Assembly: GCA_905234705.1 (NCBI GenBank)
Contig: CAJOIB010000042.1
Span: forward strand, 1 to 38,133
Direction of reading: 5' to 3'
Source of the DNA: an uncultured Selenomonadaceae bacterium
GTDB taxonomy: Bacteria > Bacillota > Negativicutes > Selenomonadales > Selenomonadaceae
DNA: 38,133 nucleotides
A program made the position numbers and the translations under genes. Every line of letters begins with the position of its first letter. Positions within the stretch are counted from its first letter, which is position 1. The notes under the pieces are model-generated. The model was not told the origin of the DNA. It searched no databases and saw only the letters and a list, made by a program, of their open reading frames with translations. This document shows, one piece after another, positions 8,552-17,322 of this stretch.

Positions 8552-9211
8552 TTGAAAAAATTTTTAGTAATGGCGGTAACGCTATTGATGATGGTTTTAA
8601 TGGCAGGTTGCGGCAACAAAGTTGAAACTACTGCTGAAACTCCGCCTGAACCTGCGGTAGATGTGGGTGAACAGCCGCCCGCTGAACCTTCAAAAATTTT
8701 AGTGGCGTATTTTTCGCGTCCTGGCGATAATTATGAAGTTGGCGTAATTGCAAAGGGCAACACTGAGATTGTCGCCGAAATGATTAAGGACAAAACCGGC
8801 GCTGATATGTTTGAAATTGTGCCGGTGAATCCTTATCCGGAAGATTACCGCGCTTGTACCGAAGTTGCCAAACAGGAGCAAACTGAAAATCTGCGTCCGG
8901 CGATTATCAGCTTAGTTGAGAATATTGAGCAGTACGATACAATTTTCTTGGGCTATCCGATTTGGTGGAGCGATTTTCCGATGGCGGTTTATACATTTGT
9001 TGAGAATCAGCCTGGTTTGAGCGGCAAGACGATTATTCCGTTTTGCACTTCCGCTGGCGATTATATGACTGGCAAAGAGGCGAGTATTCCCGAAATTTCA
9101 AGGGGCGCGAATGTGCGTGAAGGCATTGGAATTAAAGGCAAGCGTTGTCAAGATGAGCCCGACCAAGTTCGTGAGCAAGTCAACGCCTGGCTTACCGGCT
9201 TAGGCTATTAA
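8552..9211 (+). CDS. Lipoprotein flavodoxin
   Basis: Lipobox LMAGC; KILVAYFSRPGDNYEVG...GNTEIVAEMI; YDTIFLGYPIWWSDFPMAVYTF. A GTG at 8543 is an alternative start. Confidence 0.85.
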   Translation: MKKFLVMAVTLLMMVLMAGCGNKVETTAETPPEPAVDVGEQPPAEPSKILVAYFSRPGDNYEVGVIAKGNTEIVAEMIKDKTGADMFEIVPVNPYPEDYRACTEVAKQEQTENLRPAIISLVENIEQYDTIFLGYPIWWSDFPMAVYTFVENQPGLSGKTIIPFCTSAGDYMTGKEASIPEISRGANVREGIGIKGKRCQDEPDQVREQVNAWLTGLGY

Positions 9212-9212
9212 T

Positions 9213-9845
9213 ATGAGCGCCTATAAAATTATCGACGAAAATAATTGGGCGCGCGCCGCTCATTGCAAGATTTTCAGAAATTATGTTGAGCCTGCGTTTT
9301 GCGTGACGTTTGAAGTCGACGTTAAAAATTTTCTCGCGCAGATTAAAAATCGCGGCTTGTCCTTTACGCTGTCGATGATTTACGCTGTTTGTAAATGCGC
9401 CAATGAGATTGAAAATTTCAGATACAGATTTTTAAATGAGCAAATTGTTTTGTTTGAAAAAATCGATACCGCGTTTACGTGGCTTGATGAAAATTCGGAA
9501 CTCTTCAAGGTCGTCAATGTTCCAATGTGCGATAATCTTGAAAATTATGTTGAAATGGCGAAACAGGCGATAAAAAATCAGCGCGAATATTTTACTGCGC
9601 CGCTGGGCAATGATGTTTTTCAATGTTCGCCGCTGCCTTTTCTGACGTACACGCACATATCGCACACCATTTCCGGCAACAAGGCTAATGCGACGCCGCT
9701 TTTTGATTGGGGCAAATATCGCGCAGTTGGCAATAAACTTTTGATGCCGCTTTCCGTGCAAGTTCATCATTCTTTTGTCGATGGTCTGCACATTGGCAGA
9801 TTCGTTGATAAATTGCAGAATTATTTAGACAGCAAAGTAGTTTGA
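9213..9845 (+). CDS. Chloramphenicol acetyltransferase-like (CatA family) protein
   Basis: FTLSMIYAVCKCANEIENFRYR; catalytic-type motif VQVHHSFVDGLHIGRF. Confidence 0.85.
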   Translation: MSAYKIIDENNWARAAHCKIFRNYVEPAFCVTFEVDVKNFLAQIKNRGLSFTLSMIYAVCKCANEIENFRYRFLNEQIVLFEKIDTAFTWLDENSELFKVVNVPMCDNLENYVEMAKQAIKNQREYFTAPLGNDVFQCSPLPFLTYTHISHTISGNKANATPLFDWGKYRAVGNKLLMPLSVQVHHSFVDGLHIGRFVDKLQNYLDSKVV

Positions 9846-9858
9846 AAAATTTTTGTGG

Positions 9859-9884
9859 CGTCGGAAATAATCCGGCGTTTTTTT
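9859..9884 (+). terminator. Rho-independent terminator after the CAT-like gene
   Basis: CGTCGGA-AATAA-TCCGGCG followed by T7. Confidence 0.75.
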
Positions 9885-9921
9885 ATTGCCAAGGTTGCCG
9901 ATTTGATTTATTATTGACGCG

Positions 9922-11526
9922 GTGATTTTTATGATTTCGGATTGGGTGAAATTGGCGGACAAATTTGCTGAAGACGGCGACGCAGAATCTATGTTCGGCG
10001 CGGCAAATGAGATTTTTGAACTGGATAAAAATTCTGCGGAAGGCTACGCGATTTTGGCGGAAGCTAATTTGTATTTGGGCGATTTAGAGGCGGCTGAAAA
10101 ATTCGCGCGTCTGGCTGATAATTTGCGCAGCAGATTAATTTTGGGCGGAATTGCGGCTGAAAATTTCAATCTGGCTGAGGAATTTAAAATTTTAAATGCA
10201 GTGATAAATGACGCGCGGGAAATTCACGCTGATAAAATTTTGTACAAAGCGCTAATTTTTATGACGAATGGCTTATATTTGGCGGGCGATGCGAAAACTG
10301 CCGCTGAATATCTGCGCGAAGCTAGCACTTTAACTGAAAATGTCGAACGCGCCGCTGAACTTTACTCTAAGCATTTGTTTTTCAAAAATTACAATGAGCC
10401 GGTTCAAAAATCCGTCGCGCAGGACTTCAATAAATTTTTCGCCAATATCCAGCCTTACACTTACAAAAAAAATTATTCTCACAAAAAAATTCGCATTGGC
10501 TACATTTCGCCGGATTTTCGCCAGCACGCCGTTGCCAATTTTATTCTGCCGCTAATCCGAAATTTCGACGCTGAAAAATTTTCTGTGACGTGCTATCAGA
10601 CCGGCAAGAGCGATTTTGTCACGGCTAAATTGCAGTCCAAAAAAATTCATTGGCGTAACCTGCAAAATCTTGACGCCGCCACTTCTGCGCGAATAATTTT
10701 TGAAGATGCGATTGATATTCTTGTCGATTTGTCTGGGCACAGCCAAAATAGTTGCCTGCCGATTCTTGCCTACAAGCCCGCGCCCATTCAAATTGTCGCG
10801 CTTGGTTATACTTCGACCACCGGCTTAAATGCAGTTGATTATTTTCTGTCCGATAAAATTTCCGGCGGCGGCGAGTTCACTGAAAAAATTTTACAGTTGG
10901 ACGGTTGCCATTTGTGCTACGCGCCGATTTTGAAAATGCCCGCCATTAATCACGTTGAAAATAATTGCGTAACTTTCGGCAGTTTCAATAATTTTGCTAA
11001 AGTTACTGACGCCGTGCTCGAACTTTGGCTGAAAATCCTTCGCGCAGTGCCAAATTCCAGGCTCATTCTCAAAAATAAAACTTGCAGCATTGAAAGCGGG
11101 CGTGAAATTATTCTTCGCCGCATGAAAGATTTTCCGCGCGACCGAATTGAATTGCGCCCCTACAGCAAAGATTATCTCGCGCAGTACAACGAAATTGATA
11201 TTGCGCTGGATACTTTCCCTTACAATGGCGGCTTGACGACTTGCGAGGCGCTTTATATGGGCGTACCGGTAATTACTTTGCGCGGGAATTATCACGGCTC
11301 TAATTTTGGCGCGTCGATTTTGACTGCCGCCGGTTTACCCGAACTCATTGCTGAAAATCCGGACGATTACATAAAAAAAGCCGTCGAACTCAGTCAGCGG
11401 CATTCCGATTATCATAAAAATCTGCGCGAGCGGCTTAAAAATTCTGCGTTGATGGACGGTAGAAAATATCTGCGCGAACTTGAAAAAATTTATTGCGAGG
11501 TCTATAAACTAAAATGGAACGCCTGA
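9922..11526 (+). CDS. TPR + GT41 (O-GlcNAc transferase-like) protein
   Basis: IRIGYISPDFRQHAVANFI, DILVDLSGHS, PIQIVALGYTSTTGL, TFGSFNNFAKVTDAVLELW, DTFPYNGGLTTCEALYMGVPVITL. Confidence 0.85.
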   Translation: MIFMISDWVKLADKFAEDGDAESMFGAANEIFELDKNSAEGYAILAEANLYLGDLEAAEKFARLADNLRSRLILGGIAAENFNLAEEFKILNAVINDAREIHADKILYKALIFMTNGLYLAGDAKTAAEYLREASTLTENVERAAELYSKHLFFKNYNEPVQKSVAQDFNKFFANIQPYTYKKNYSHKKIRIGYISPDFRQHAVANFILPLIRNFDAEKFSVTCYQTGKSDFVTAKLQSKKIHWRNLQNLDAATSARIIFEDAIDILVDLSGHSQNSCLPILAYKPAPIQIVALGYTSTTGLNAVDYFLSDKISGGGEFTEKILQLDGCHLCYAPILKMPAINHVENNCVTFGSFNNFAKVTDAVLELWLKILRAVPNSRLILKNKTCSIESGREIILRRMKDFPRDRIELRPYSKDYLAQYNEIDIALDTFPYNGGLTTCEALYMGVPVITLRGNYHGSNFGASILTAAGLPELIAENPDDYIKKAVELSQRHSDYHKNLRERLKNSALMDGRKYLRELEKIYCEVYKLKWNA

Positions 11527-11564
11527 ATCGACGTTCCTTGTGCGATAAGTGCGCTATGTAAAAG

Positions 11565-11649
11565 TGGTGCGGATGAAGGGATTTGAACCCTTACTCCCAA
11601 AGGAACTGGATTCTAAGTCCAGCGCGTCTGCCAATTCCGCCACATCCGC
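11565..11649 (-). tRNA. tRNA-Leu (anticodon UAG), CCA encoded
   Basis: Reverse complement GCGGATGTGGCGGAATTGGCAGACGCGCTGGACTTAGAATCCAG...GGTTCAAATCCCTTCATCCGCACCA; class II variable arm; anticodon loop CTTAGAA. Confidence 0.93.
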
Positions 11650-11697
11650 TACTCATAAGTTTTATATTGTATATAAATAAAAGTCAATGTAAACGGA

Positions 11698-12462
11698 GTG
11701 ATAATTTTGCGTTTTATTGGCGTAATTTTTTTTGCCGCCGCGATTTTTATTTTTATGACGCCCGCGCCGGAAGGTTTTCCGATTTTGGAATATCATACAA
11801 TCACAAATCACCCCGACCCAAGCTCCGAAATTTACAACGTACCGCCCGCTGAATTTTCCGCCCAGCTTGATTATCTGCAAGAAAACGGTTATACTACGAT
11901 AACTTTGAAGGATTACGCACGCGCGCGCCGCTTCGGTGAGCCTTTGCCCGATAAGCCGATTATTTTAACTTTCGACGACGGTTATGCCGATAATTATGAC
12001 GAAATGCTCCCAATTCTTGAGGCGCACGGTATGAAGGCTGTAGTTTTCGTCATCACAAATGAGATTGGCAAGAGCGGCTATCTGTCAATGTGGCAGCTTA
12101 AAGATATGCAACGGCGCGGCGTCGAAATTGGCTCACATACCGCTGACCATTTGCCGCTAATTACTTTGAGCGACGAATTTTTGATTAATCAGATTCGCCT
12201 GTCGAAGATTTTTTTGGAATGGAGCGGGATTGAGCCGGTGGCGAGTATGTCTTATCCAAACGGCGTCTACAATTCACAGATTATTGAAATGCTCGCGAAG
12301 GAAAATTATTTAGCGGCGGTAACCGGCGAGGCGGGCTTGAATACGCTTGAAACAGATCCGTATAGATTGCGGCGCGTTCATATCCGTAAGCCGCATTTTG
12401 GCGTCTATGAATTTCGTTGGCGGCTTATGAAGGCTGAAATTTTCGCAAAGTTGAAAGGTTGA
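11698..12462 (+). CDS. Polysaccharide deacetylase (NodB domain)
   Basis: ILTFDDGYADNYDEMLPIL, EIGSHTADHLPL, MSYPNGVYN; N-terminal membrane anchor. Confidence 0.88.
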   Translation: MIILRFIGVIFFAAAIFIFMTPAPEGFPILEYHTITNHPDPSSEIYNVPPAEFSAQLDYLQENGYTTITLKDYARARRFGEPLPDKPIILTFDDGYADNYDEMLPILEAHGMKAVVFVITNEIGKSGYLSMWQLKDMQRRGVEIGSHTADHLPLITLSDEFLINQIRLSKIFLEWSGIEPVASMSYPNGVYNSQIIEMLAKENYLAAVTGEAGLNTLETDPYRLRRVHIRKPHFGVYEFRWRLMKAEIFAKLKG

Positions 12463-12468
12463 CAGATA

Positions 12469-13569
12469 TTGAATTGGGCAAAAAAATTATTCGTAACGGC
12501 GATAACGCTGGTAACTTCAATCACGGCGCTACCTGTATTCGCGAAACCGTTTGAATCCGAAATTATGCACAGGCTGCCCGTTGAAGTCGAAGATACCGGC
12601 GGGACGCTGATTTTTTCTGACAGCCCCGAATACGTCACGCGGGACGGCATTTTGTACACCGACACCGTTAAGGGCGACGCGCGGATTCTGTTTTATCATC
12701 TGAATAATACCGGCGTTCCGAAAAAAATTGCTGTGGTTGTCGAAAATATTTCCGGCGGCAATAACACGATTGAAATCACGCGCGGCGGTTTTTCTGCGCC
12801 CAGCGATAATTTTTTGTGGGTCGGCAAGGAAACTCAGCTGAAGTATATGAAAAATCGTTTCCACGACACAATTCGCTTTCTCAAAAACGGGCGCAAACTT
12901 TTTCAGCAAAAAATGGACAGGACGATTATTCAGCCAGGGCATTTGGTTTACGGCGTGTACGACTTCAAAACCAGCGCGCCGGTTAGAATTTTCGTGCTTA
13001 TGTATCCTGTGAATGTCAATCCGCTCGAATTTATCAATGACGCCGAGATTTTGCCGAAAGACGAATATCAACTGCGCGGCACTTTTAAAAATATGAATCG
13101 CGTTATCAGTTTGAAAGGTGAGTACAATCCGGAGACTGACGGTATCGGCTACGTTTTGATTGGTGACGACGCGACCGATTTATTTAGGCGAGGCATTGAC
13201 GCAACCGACGGCTCTGAAACTGTCAACGTTGGCAATTACGGTATCAATTACATTTTGAATTTTAATACGAAGGCTGATACGCGATTTTGCTTGAGCCCGC
13301 TCGGCGGCACTTACGCGGGCGCGATGAGTTTTTACTACAACAAAAAACGCGGTACGATTTTGACGCCGCGCAGTAAACTTTATTTTGGCGATAAAACGCC
13401 GTCCGAGCCCGAAGAAGTTGCACGTGAGCGCGAAAAGGGCACGGCTTTTTGGACGAATTTTTTAGAAATTAGCGAATTGGGAAAATACAACGGCGAAGTG
13501 CGCTTTGAATATTCGCCGCCTGGCGCTTCAAATTTGCCGGTTCATATTGTTTTGATGCCTACCGATTGA
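12469..13569 (+). CDS. Secreted protein of unknown function
   Basis: Signal peptide KKLFVTAITLVTSITALPVFA; no domain recognised; TTG start 6 nt after the deacetylase stop. Confidence 0.75.
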   Translation: MNWAKKLFVTAITLVTSITALPVFAKPFESEIMHRLPVEVEDTGGTLIFSDSPEYVTRDGILYTDTVKGDARILFYHLNNTGVPKKIAVVVENISGGNNTIEITRGGFSAPSDNFLWVGKETQLKYMKNRFHDTIRFLKNGRKLFQQKMDRTIIQPGHLVYGVYDFKTSAPVRIFVLMYPVNVNPLEFINDAEILPKDEYQLRGTFKNMNRVISLKGEYNPETDGIGYVLIGDDATDLFRRGIDATDGSETVNVGNYGINYILNFNTKADTRFCLSPLGGTYAGAMSFYYNKKRGTILTPRSKLYFGDKTPSEPEEVAREREKGTAFWTNFLEISELGKYNGEVRFEYSPPGASNLPVHIVLMPTD

Positions 13570-13581
13570 GAGGTGTTTTCT

Positions 13582-14025
13582 TTGAAAATTTTGGCGCGTC
13601 AACTGACGTTGGACTTATACAACTGCAACGAAAAGAAATTAACCGATTTAGACGCCGTTAAAGCGGCGCTACGGGGGGTTTTCGGCACTGAGCCAAGTAT
13701 TATGTCTACCGCCCTCGACAATGAGCACTACGCCCTTGTAGGCGCGTTTAAAGAGGGACACGTTGCCATTCACATTTACTTTGCCTTTCGATACGTCTCG
13801 GTGGATATTTTTACTTGCCACGAGAGCGAAGAATCCGAGGAACTTTCCAAAGTTTTGAGCAAATATTTTCAGCCCGAAAAAACTAAGTCCACATTTCTGA
13901 AACGCGGCGATTTCGGCTTGGAAAAAGACATTATGCCAAAAATTATTACGCGCGTTGCGCCGCTCCGGAAAGTTCGCAATGTCAGCGCAAGAGTTGTTAA
14001 AACACTGATTCGGAGGGGCAATTAA
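13582..14025 (+). CDS. SpeD-family (AdoMet decarboxylase-like) protein lacking the pyruvoyl Ser
   Basis: LTLDLYNCNEKKLTD...KEGHVAIHIYF...VSVDIFTCHE aligns with SpeD [11 protein letters not shown]...[8 protein letters not shown]. A GTG at 13573 is an alternative start. Confidence 0.75.
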   Translation: MKILARQLTLDLYNCNEKKLTDLDAVKAALRGVFGTEPSIMSTALDNEHYALVGAFKEGHVAIHIYFAFRYVSVDIFTCHESEESEELSKVLSKYFQPEKTKSTFLKRGDFGLEKDIMPKIITRVAPLRKVRNVSARVVKTLIRRGN

Positions 14026-16122
14026 ATGACTTTCACCGATATAACCAACCAGTACCGCAGTATCGGCAAATCTAAAAAATGTACGTTTATTTTCTGCGCG
14101 GATCACGGCGTGGCAGATATGAACGTCAGCGCGTACCCGCAATCCACGACTGCCGGTATGGTTAAAAATTACCTTGTCGAACGCGGCGCGGCGGCTAACG
14201 CTTTTGCCAAATTCGCCAATTCTGAATTGGTCGTTGTCGATGTCGGCGTCAAGGCTGATGTTTCAAATGTTCCTGGGCTTGTCAATCGGAAAATCGCTAA
14301 TGGCACTCAGAATATCGCTGAAGGTCCGGCTATGACTAAGGCGCAGGCGAAACAGTCAATTAAAATCGGCAAGGATATGGTTAAAAAAGCCGTCAAGGCG
14401 GGCTATAATTGTTTTTTGATTGGCGAAATGGGAATTGCGAATACAACGGCTGCTTCGGCGATAACCGCGGCGATTTTGGAACTCAATCCCAAAAAAGTTA
14501 CCGGTCGCGGCTCGAATATTTCTGACGAGCGCTTGAAAAATAAATTAAAAATCGTGCGAAAGGCGCTGAAAGTCAACAATCCAAATCCGGACGATGCCAT
14601 TGACGTTTTGGCGAAAGTTGGCGGCTTTGAATTTGGCGCGATGGCTGGCGTGATTTTGGAGGCGGCGCGGCATAATTGCGTTGTGATTTTGGACGGCTTT
14701 AACACGGCGGCGGCGGCACTCTTAGCTGATTTGATTGATCCAGAAATTTGTTACAGCGTCATTGCCTCGCACGTTGGGCGCGAAATTGGGCATTTGGAAA
14801 TTTTGAAATATCTTGAACTTGAGGCGATGTTCACGCTGGATTTGGCGCTGGGCGAAGCTATCGGTTCGTCAATCGCGGTTAGAATTTTGGACAGGCTTGT
14901 TTACGTTTTTGTTTGCGGTTCTGACGACGATTTTCACGGCAACCTCGACGAATTTAAGGAAACCGACAATGAAGAGGCGATTGTTTCAAATCTGCTTGAC
15001 AAAATCGGCTTGAGCGAAATGACGCACATTGAGACGCTTGACGAACTCGAAAATTATCTTGAGAAAAATTTTGAGGGCGACATTCAGATTGAAGAAGTTG
15101 ATTTAGATTTTCAACTGAGCGACGACCGCCGCCTTGAGACTTTCAACGCGCCTTTCAGCGTGCAGGATTTTAATATTCCGCGCTCGTATCCTATGAATGT
15201 TCGCGAAATGGGCACTGAAAATGACGAAGGCGTTGCTGCGTCCGATCGCACTTTTAATTTTTATCTTGAGACGATGCCGCATTTGAATTTGAAGGCTATG
15301 GAGCGTTGCCGCGAATACATTGACAATCTTACTAAGCCGCAGAAAAGCCTGGGCTTGCTCGAAGATATTGCCGCGCAATTTTCCGGCATTACGAATAATG
15401 AGCGCCCGCTGAATAATCTTCGCCACGCCGCGCTCGCCTTCACAAATTCTGAAAATGTTCCTAACGGCGCTGTGAATAGTCGCAACACTTACAGCAAGAA
15501 ACATCCGCGGCAGAATGCGCCTATGGATTTTAGTATGACGGTGCGGACTTTCGCTATGAAGATTTTTATGGGCGTGGTTGATTCTAAGCAAAATCCGAAT
15601 GTGGCGTTTAATTTTGGGCGGACGATGGCGGAAGAAATTTCATTTGGCGTACCGATTTTGGCGCTGACACTTTTAAGCGATTGGCGGCTTGATAAAATTG
15701 ATGAGAGATTCGCGCGGGCGCTGCTTGACAAGGACGGCGAATTTAAAGTTGAGCCGGAAGAATTTTTAATTCACGTACCGAAAAATTTTCGCTGTTTGAC
15801 GAGTGCGATGATTGGCGCGATAGTTGCGGCGGCGCACAATTCGACTTTCATTGTGATAGACAGCGGCGCGGTTGAGATTATCGCGCGGTATGTTGAAAAA
15901 ATTTGCCCGCAGATTCGCCCGTTTATTTTGCACGCGACCGATTTGATTAATTATGATTTTAAGCCGGACGCGCCGCGGATTGGCTTTGACGGCGAGGCGG
16001 CTTGTATTGGCGTTGAGATTGTCGAGGCGGCGCTTTGTGCGCTTAACGAAATGAAAACTTTTGGCGATACAAGCGTTGACGTGGCGATTGACGGCGAAGG
16101 CGCGGGAGTTCAAACGAAATGA
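14026..16122 (+). CDS. Tandem CobT-like (nicotinate-nucleotide:dimethylbenzimidazole phosphoribosyltransferase family) protein, 698 aa
   Basis: First module: FCADHGVADMNVSAYPQSTTAGMV, GEMGIANTTAASAI, KVGGFEFGAMAGVILEAA, ASHVGREIGHLEILKYL, LALGEAIGSS. Second module: LTKPQKSLGLLEDIAAQFSGI plus degenerate core. Confidence 0.82.
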   Translation: MTFTDITNQYRSIGKSKKCTFIFCADHGVADMNVSAYPQSTTAGMVKNYLVERGAAANAFAKFANSELVVVDVGVKADVSNVPGLVNRKIANGTQNIAEGPAMTKAQAKQSIKIGKDMVKKAVKAGYNCFLIGEMGIANTTAASAITAAILELNPKKVTGRGSNISDERLKNKLKIVRKALKVNNPNPDDAIDVLAKVGGFEFGAMAGVILEAARHNCVVILDGFNTAAAALLADLIDPEICYSVIASHVGREIGHLEILKYLELEAMFTLDLALGEAIGSSIAVRILDRLVYVFVCGSDDDFHGNLDEFKETDNEEAIVSNLLDKIGLSEMTHIETLDELENYLEKNFEGDIQIEEVDLDFQLSDDRRLETFNAPFSVQDFNIPRSYPMNVREMGTENDEGVAASDRTFNFYLETMPHLNLKAMERCREYIDNLTKPQKSLGLLEDIAAQFSGITNNERPLNNLRHAALAFTNSENVPNGAVNSRNTYSKKHPRQNAPMDFSMTVRTFAMKIFMGVVDSKQNPNVAFNFGRTMAEEISFGVPILALTLLSDWRLDKIDERFARALLDKDGEFKVEPEEFLIHVPKNFRCLTSAMIGAIVAAAHNSTFIVIDSGAVEIIARYVEKICPQIRPFILHATDLINYDFKPDAPRIGFDGEAACIGVEIVEAALCALNEMKTFGDTSVDVAIDGEGAGVQTK

Positions 16123-17240
16123 AAGCTATTACTAATGGAAAATTTATTTTGCCGGATTCTGCCGGTAATTTTTTTGTCGCTGAAGAAAAATATTTGACAT
16201 TTGGCGATAAGATTTTAGCGATTGGCGACACGACGGCGGCGAAAGAAATTATTGACGCGGCAGGAAATTTTGTTGCGCCTGGCTTTATCAACATTCACAT
16301 TCACGGTTGTGCGGGCTTCGACGCAATGGACGATTCGCCCGACGCTTTGAAAAAAATTTGTGAATTTCTGCCGAGTACTGGCGTTACTAGTTTTCTGCCG
16401 ACGACTATGACGATGCCGCTTGAAGATATTCACCGCGCGCTGAAAGATATTCGCGAAACGAAATGCGGCGGCGCTAAGATTCTCGGCGCGAATGTCGAAG
16501 GTCCATTTATCAGCGAAAAGTACAACGGCGCGCAGGATAAAAAAAATATTCGTCGCGCAGATTTGACTCTGTTTGACGAATTTATTGACGTGATTAAAAT
16601 TATTACCGTTGCGCCCGAAGAAATTGATTTTGAATTTATTGACGCTTGCGTTGCGAAAAATATAATTGTGTCGATAGGTCACAGCGCGGCGGATTATGAG
16701 ACTGCGAAATTGGCGATAGAGCGCGGCGCAAATCATATTACTCATTTATTTAACGCGCAAACCGGCTTACATCACCGCAAGCCTGGGATTGTTGGGGCGG
16801 CGCTTGACACCTGCGCGACGGTTGAGTTAATCGCGGATAATGTTCATGTTCATCCGGCGGTTCAGCGAATTGTCTGGATGGTTAAGCCGCGCGGCGAGAT
16901 TATTTTGATAACGGATTCATTGCGGGCTTGTGGCTTAGGCGATTGCGAAAGTGAATTGGGTGGGCAAAAAGTTTTTGTGCGAAATGGCGTGGCGAAATTG
17001 GCTGACGGCACTATTGCGGCGAGCGTTGCGCCTATGAATGCCGTGGTTAAAAATTTCCAAAAAAATACGTCCGCGGAAATTGCCGCCGTGGTCGAACTTG
17101 TCACGAAAAATCCTGCGCGAGAGCTCAAGGTTTATGATAAAATCGGCTCATTGGAAATCGGCAAATCTGCAGACATTGTTATTTTTGACAAAGATTTTAA
17201 TATTCAGCGCGCCATTATCAACGGAAAAATTTCAGTTTAA
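16119..17240 (+). CDS. nagA: N-acetylglucosamine-6-phosphate deacetylase
   Basis: NIHIHGCAGFDAMD, GANVEGPFIS, SIGHSAADYETAKLAIERGANHITHLFNAQTGLHHRKPGIVGAAL. Confidence 0.93.
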   Translation: MKAITNGKFILPDSAGNFFVAEEKYLTFGDKILAIGDTTAAKEIIDAAGNFVAPGFINIHIHGCAGFDAMDDSPDALKKICEFLPSTGVTSFLPTTMTMPLEDIHRALKDIRETKCGGAKILGANVEGPFISEKYNGAQDKKNIRRADLTLFDEFIDVIKIITVAPEEIDFEFIDACVAKNIIVSIGHSAADYETAKLAIERGANHITHLFNAQTGLHHRKPGIVGAALDTCATVELIADNVHVHPAVQRIVWMVKPRGEIILITDSLRACGLGDCESELGGQKVFVRNGVAKLADGTIAASVAPMNAVVKNFQKNTSAEIAAVVELVTKNPARELKVYDKIGSLEIGKSADIVIFDKDFNIQRAIINGKISV

Positions 17241-17265
17241 AATTGACTTGATGGAATTTCAAAAT

Positions 17266-17299
17266 AAAAAATCCCGATTATCAGTCGGGAATTTTTTTT
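17266..17299. terminator. Bidirectional rho-independent terminator between nagA and lon
   Basis: AAAAAATCCCGA-TTATCAG-TCGGGAATTTTTTTT. Confidence 0.8.
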
Positions 17300-17322
17300 A
17301 TAAATCAGTGCAGTCTTCAAAA

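Noticed and set aside
9213-9845. True chloramphenicol resistance determinant
   Set aside because: The HHxxxDG motif is present, but chromosomal CatA-like acetyltransferases often have other roles; resistance cannot be claimed from sequence alone.
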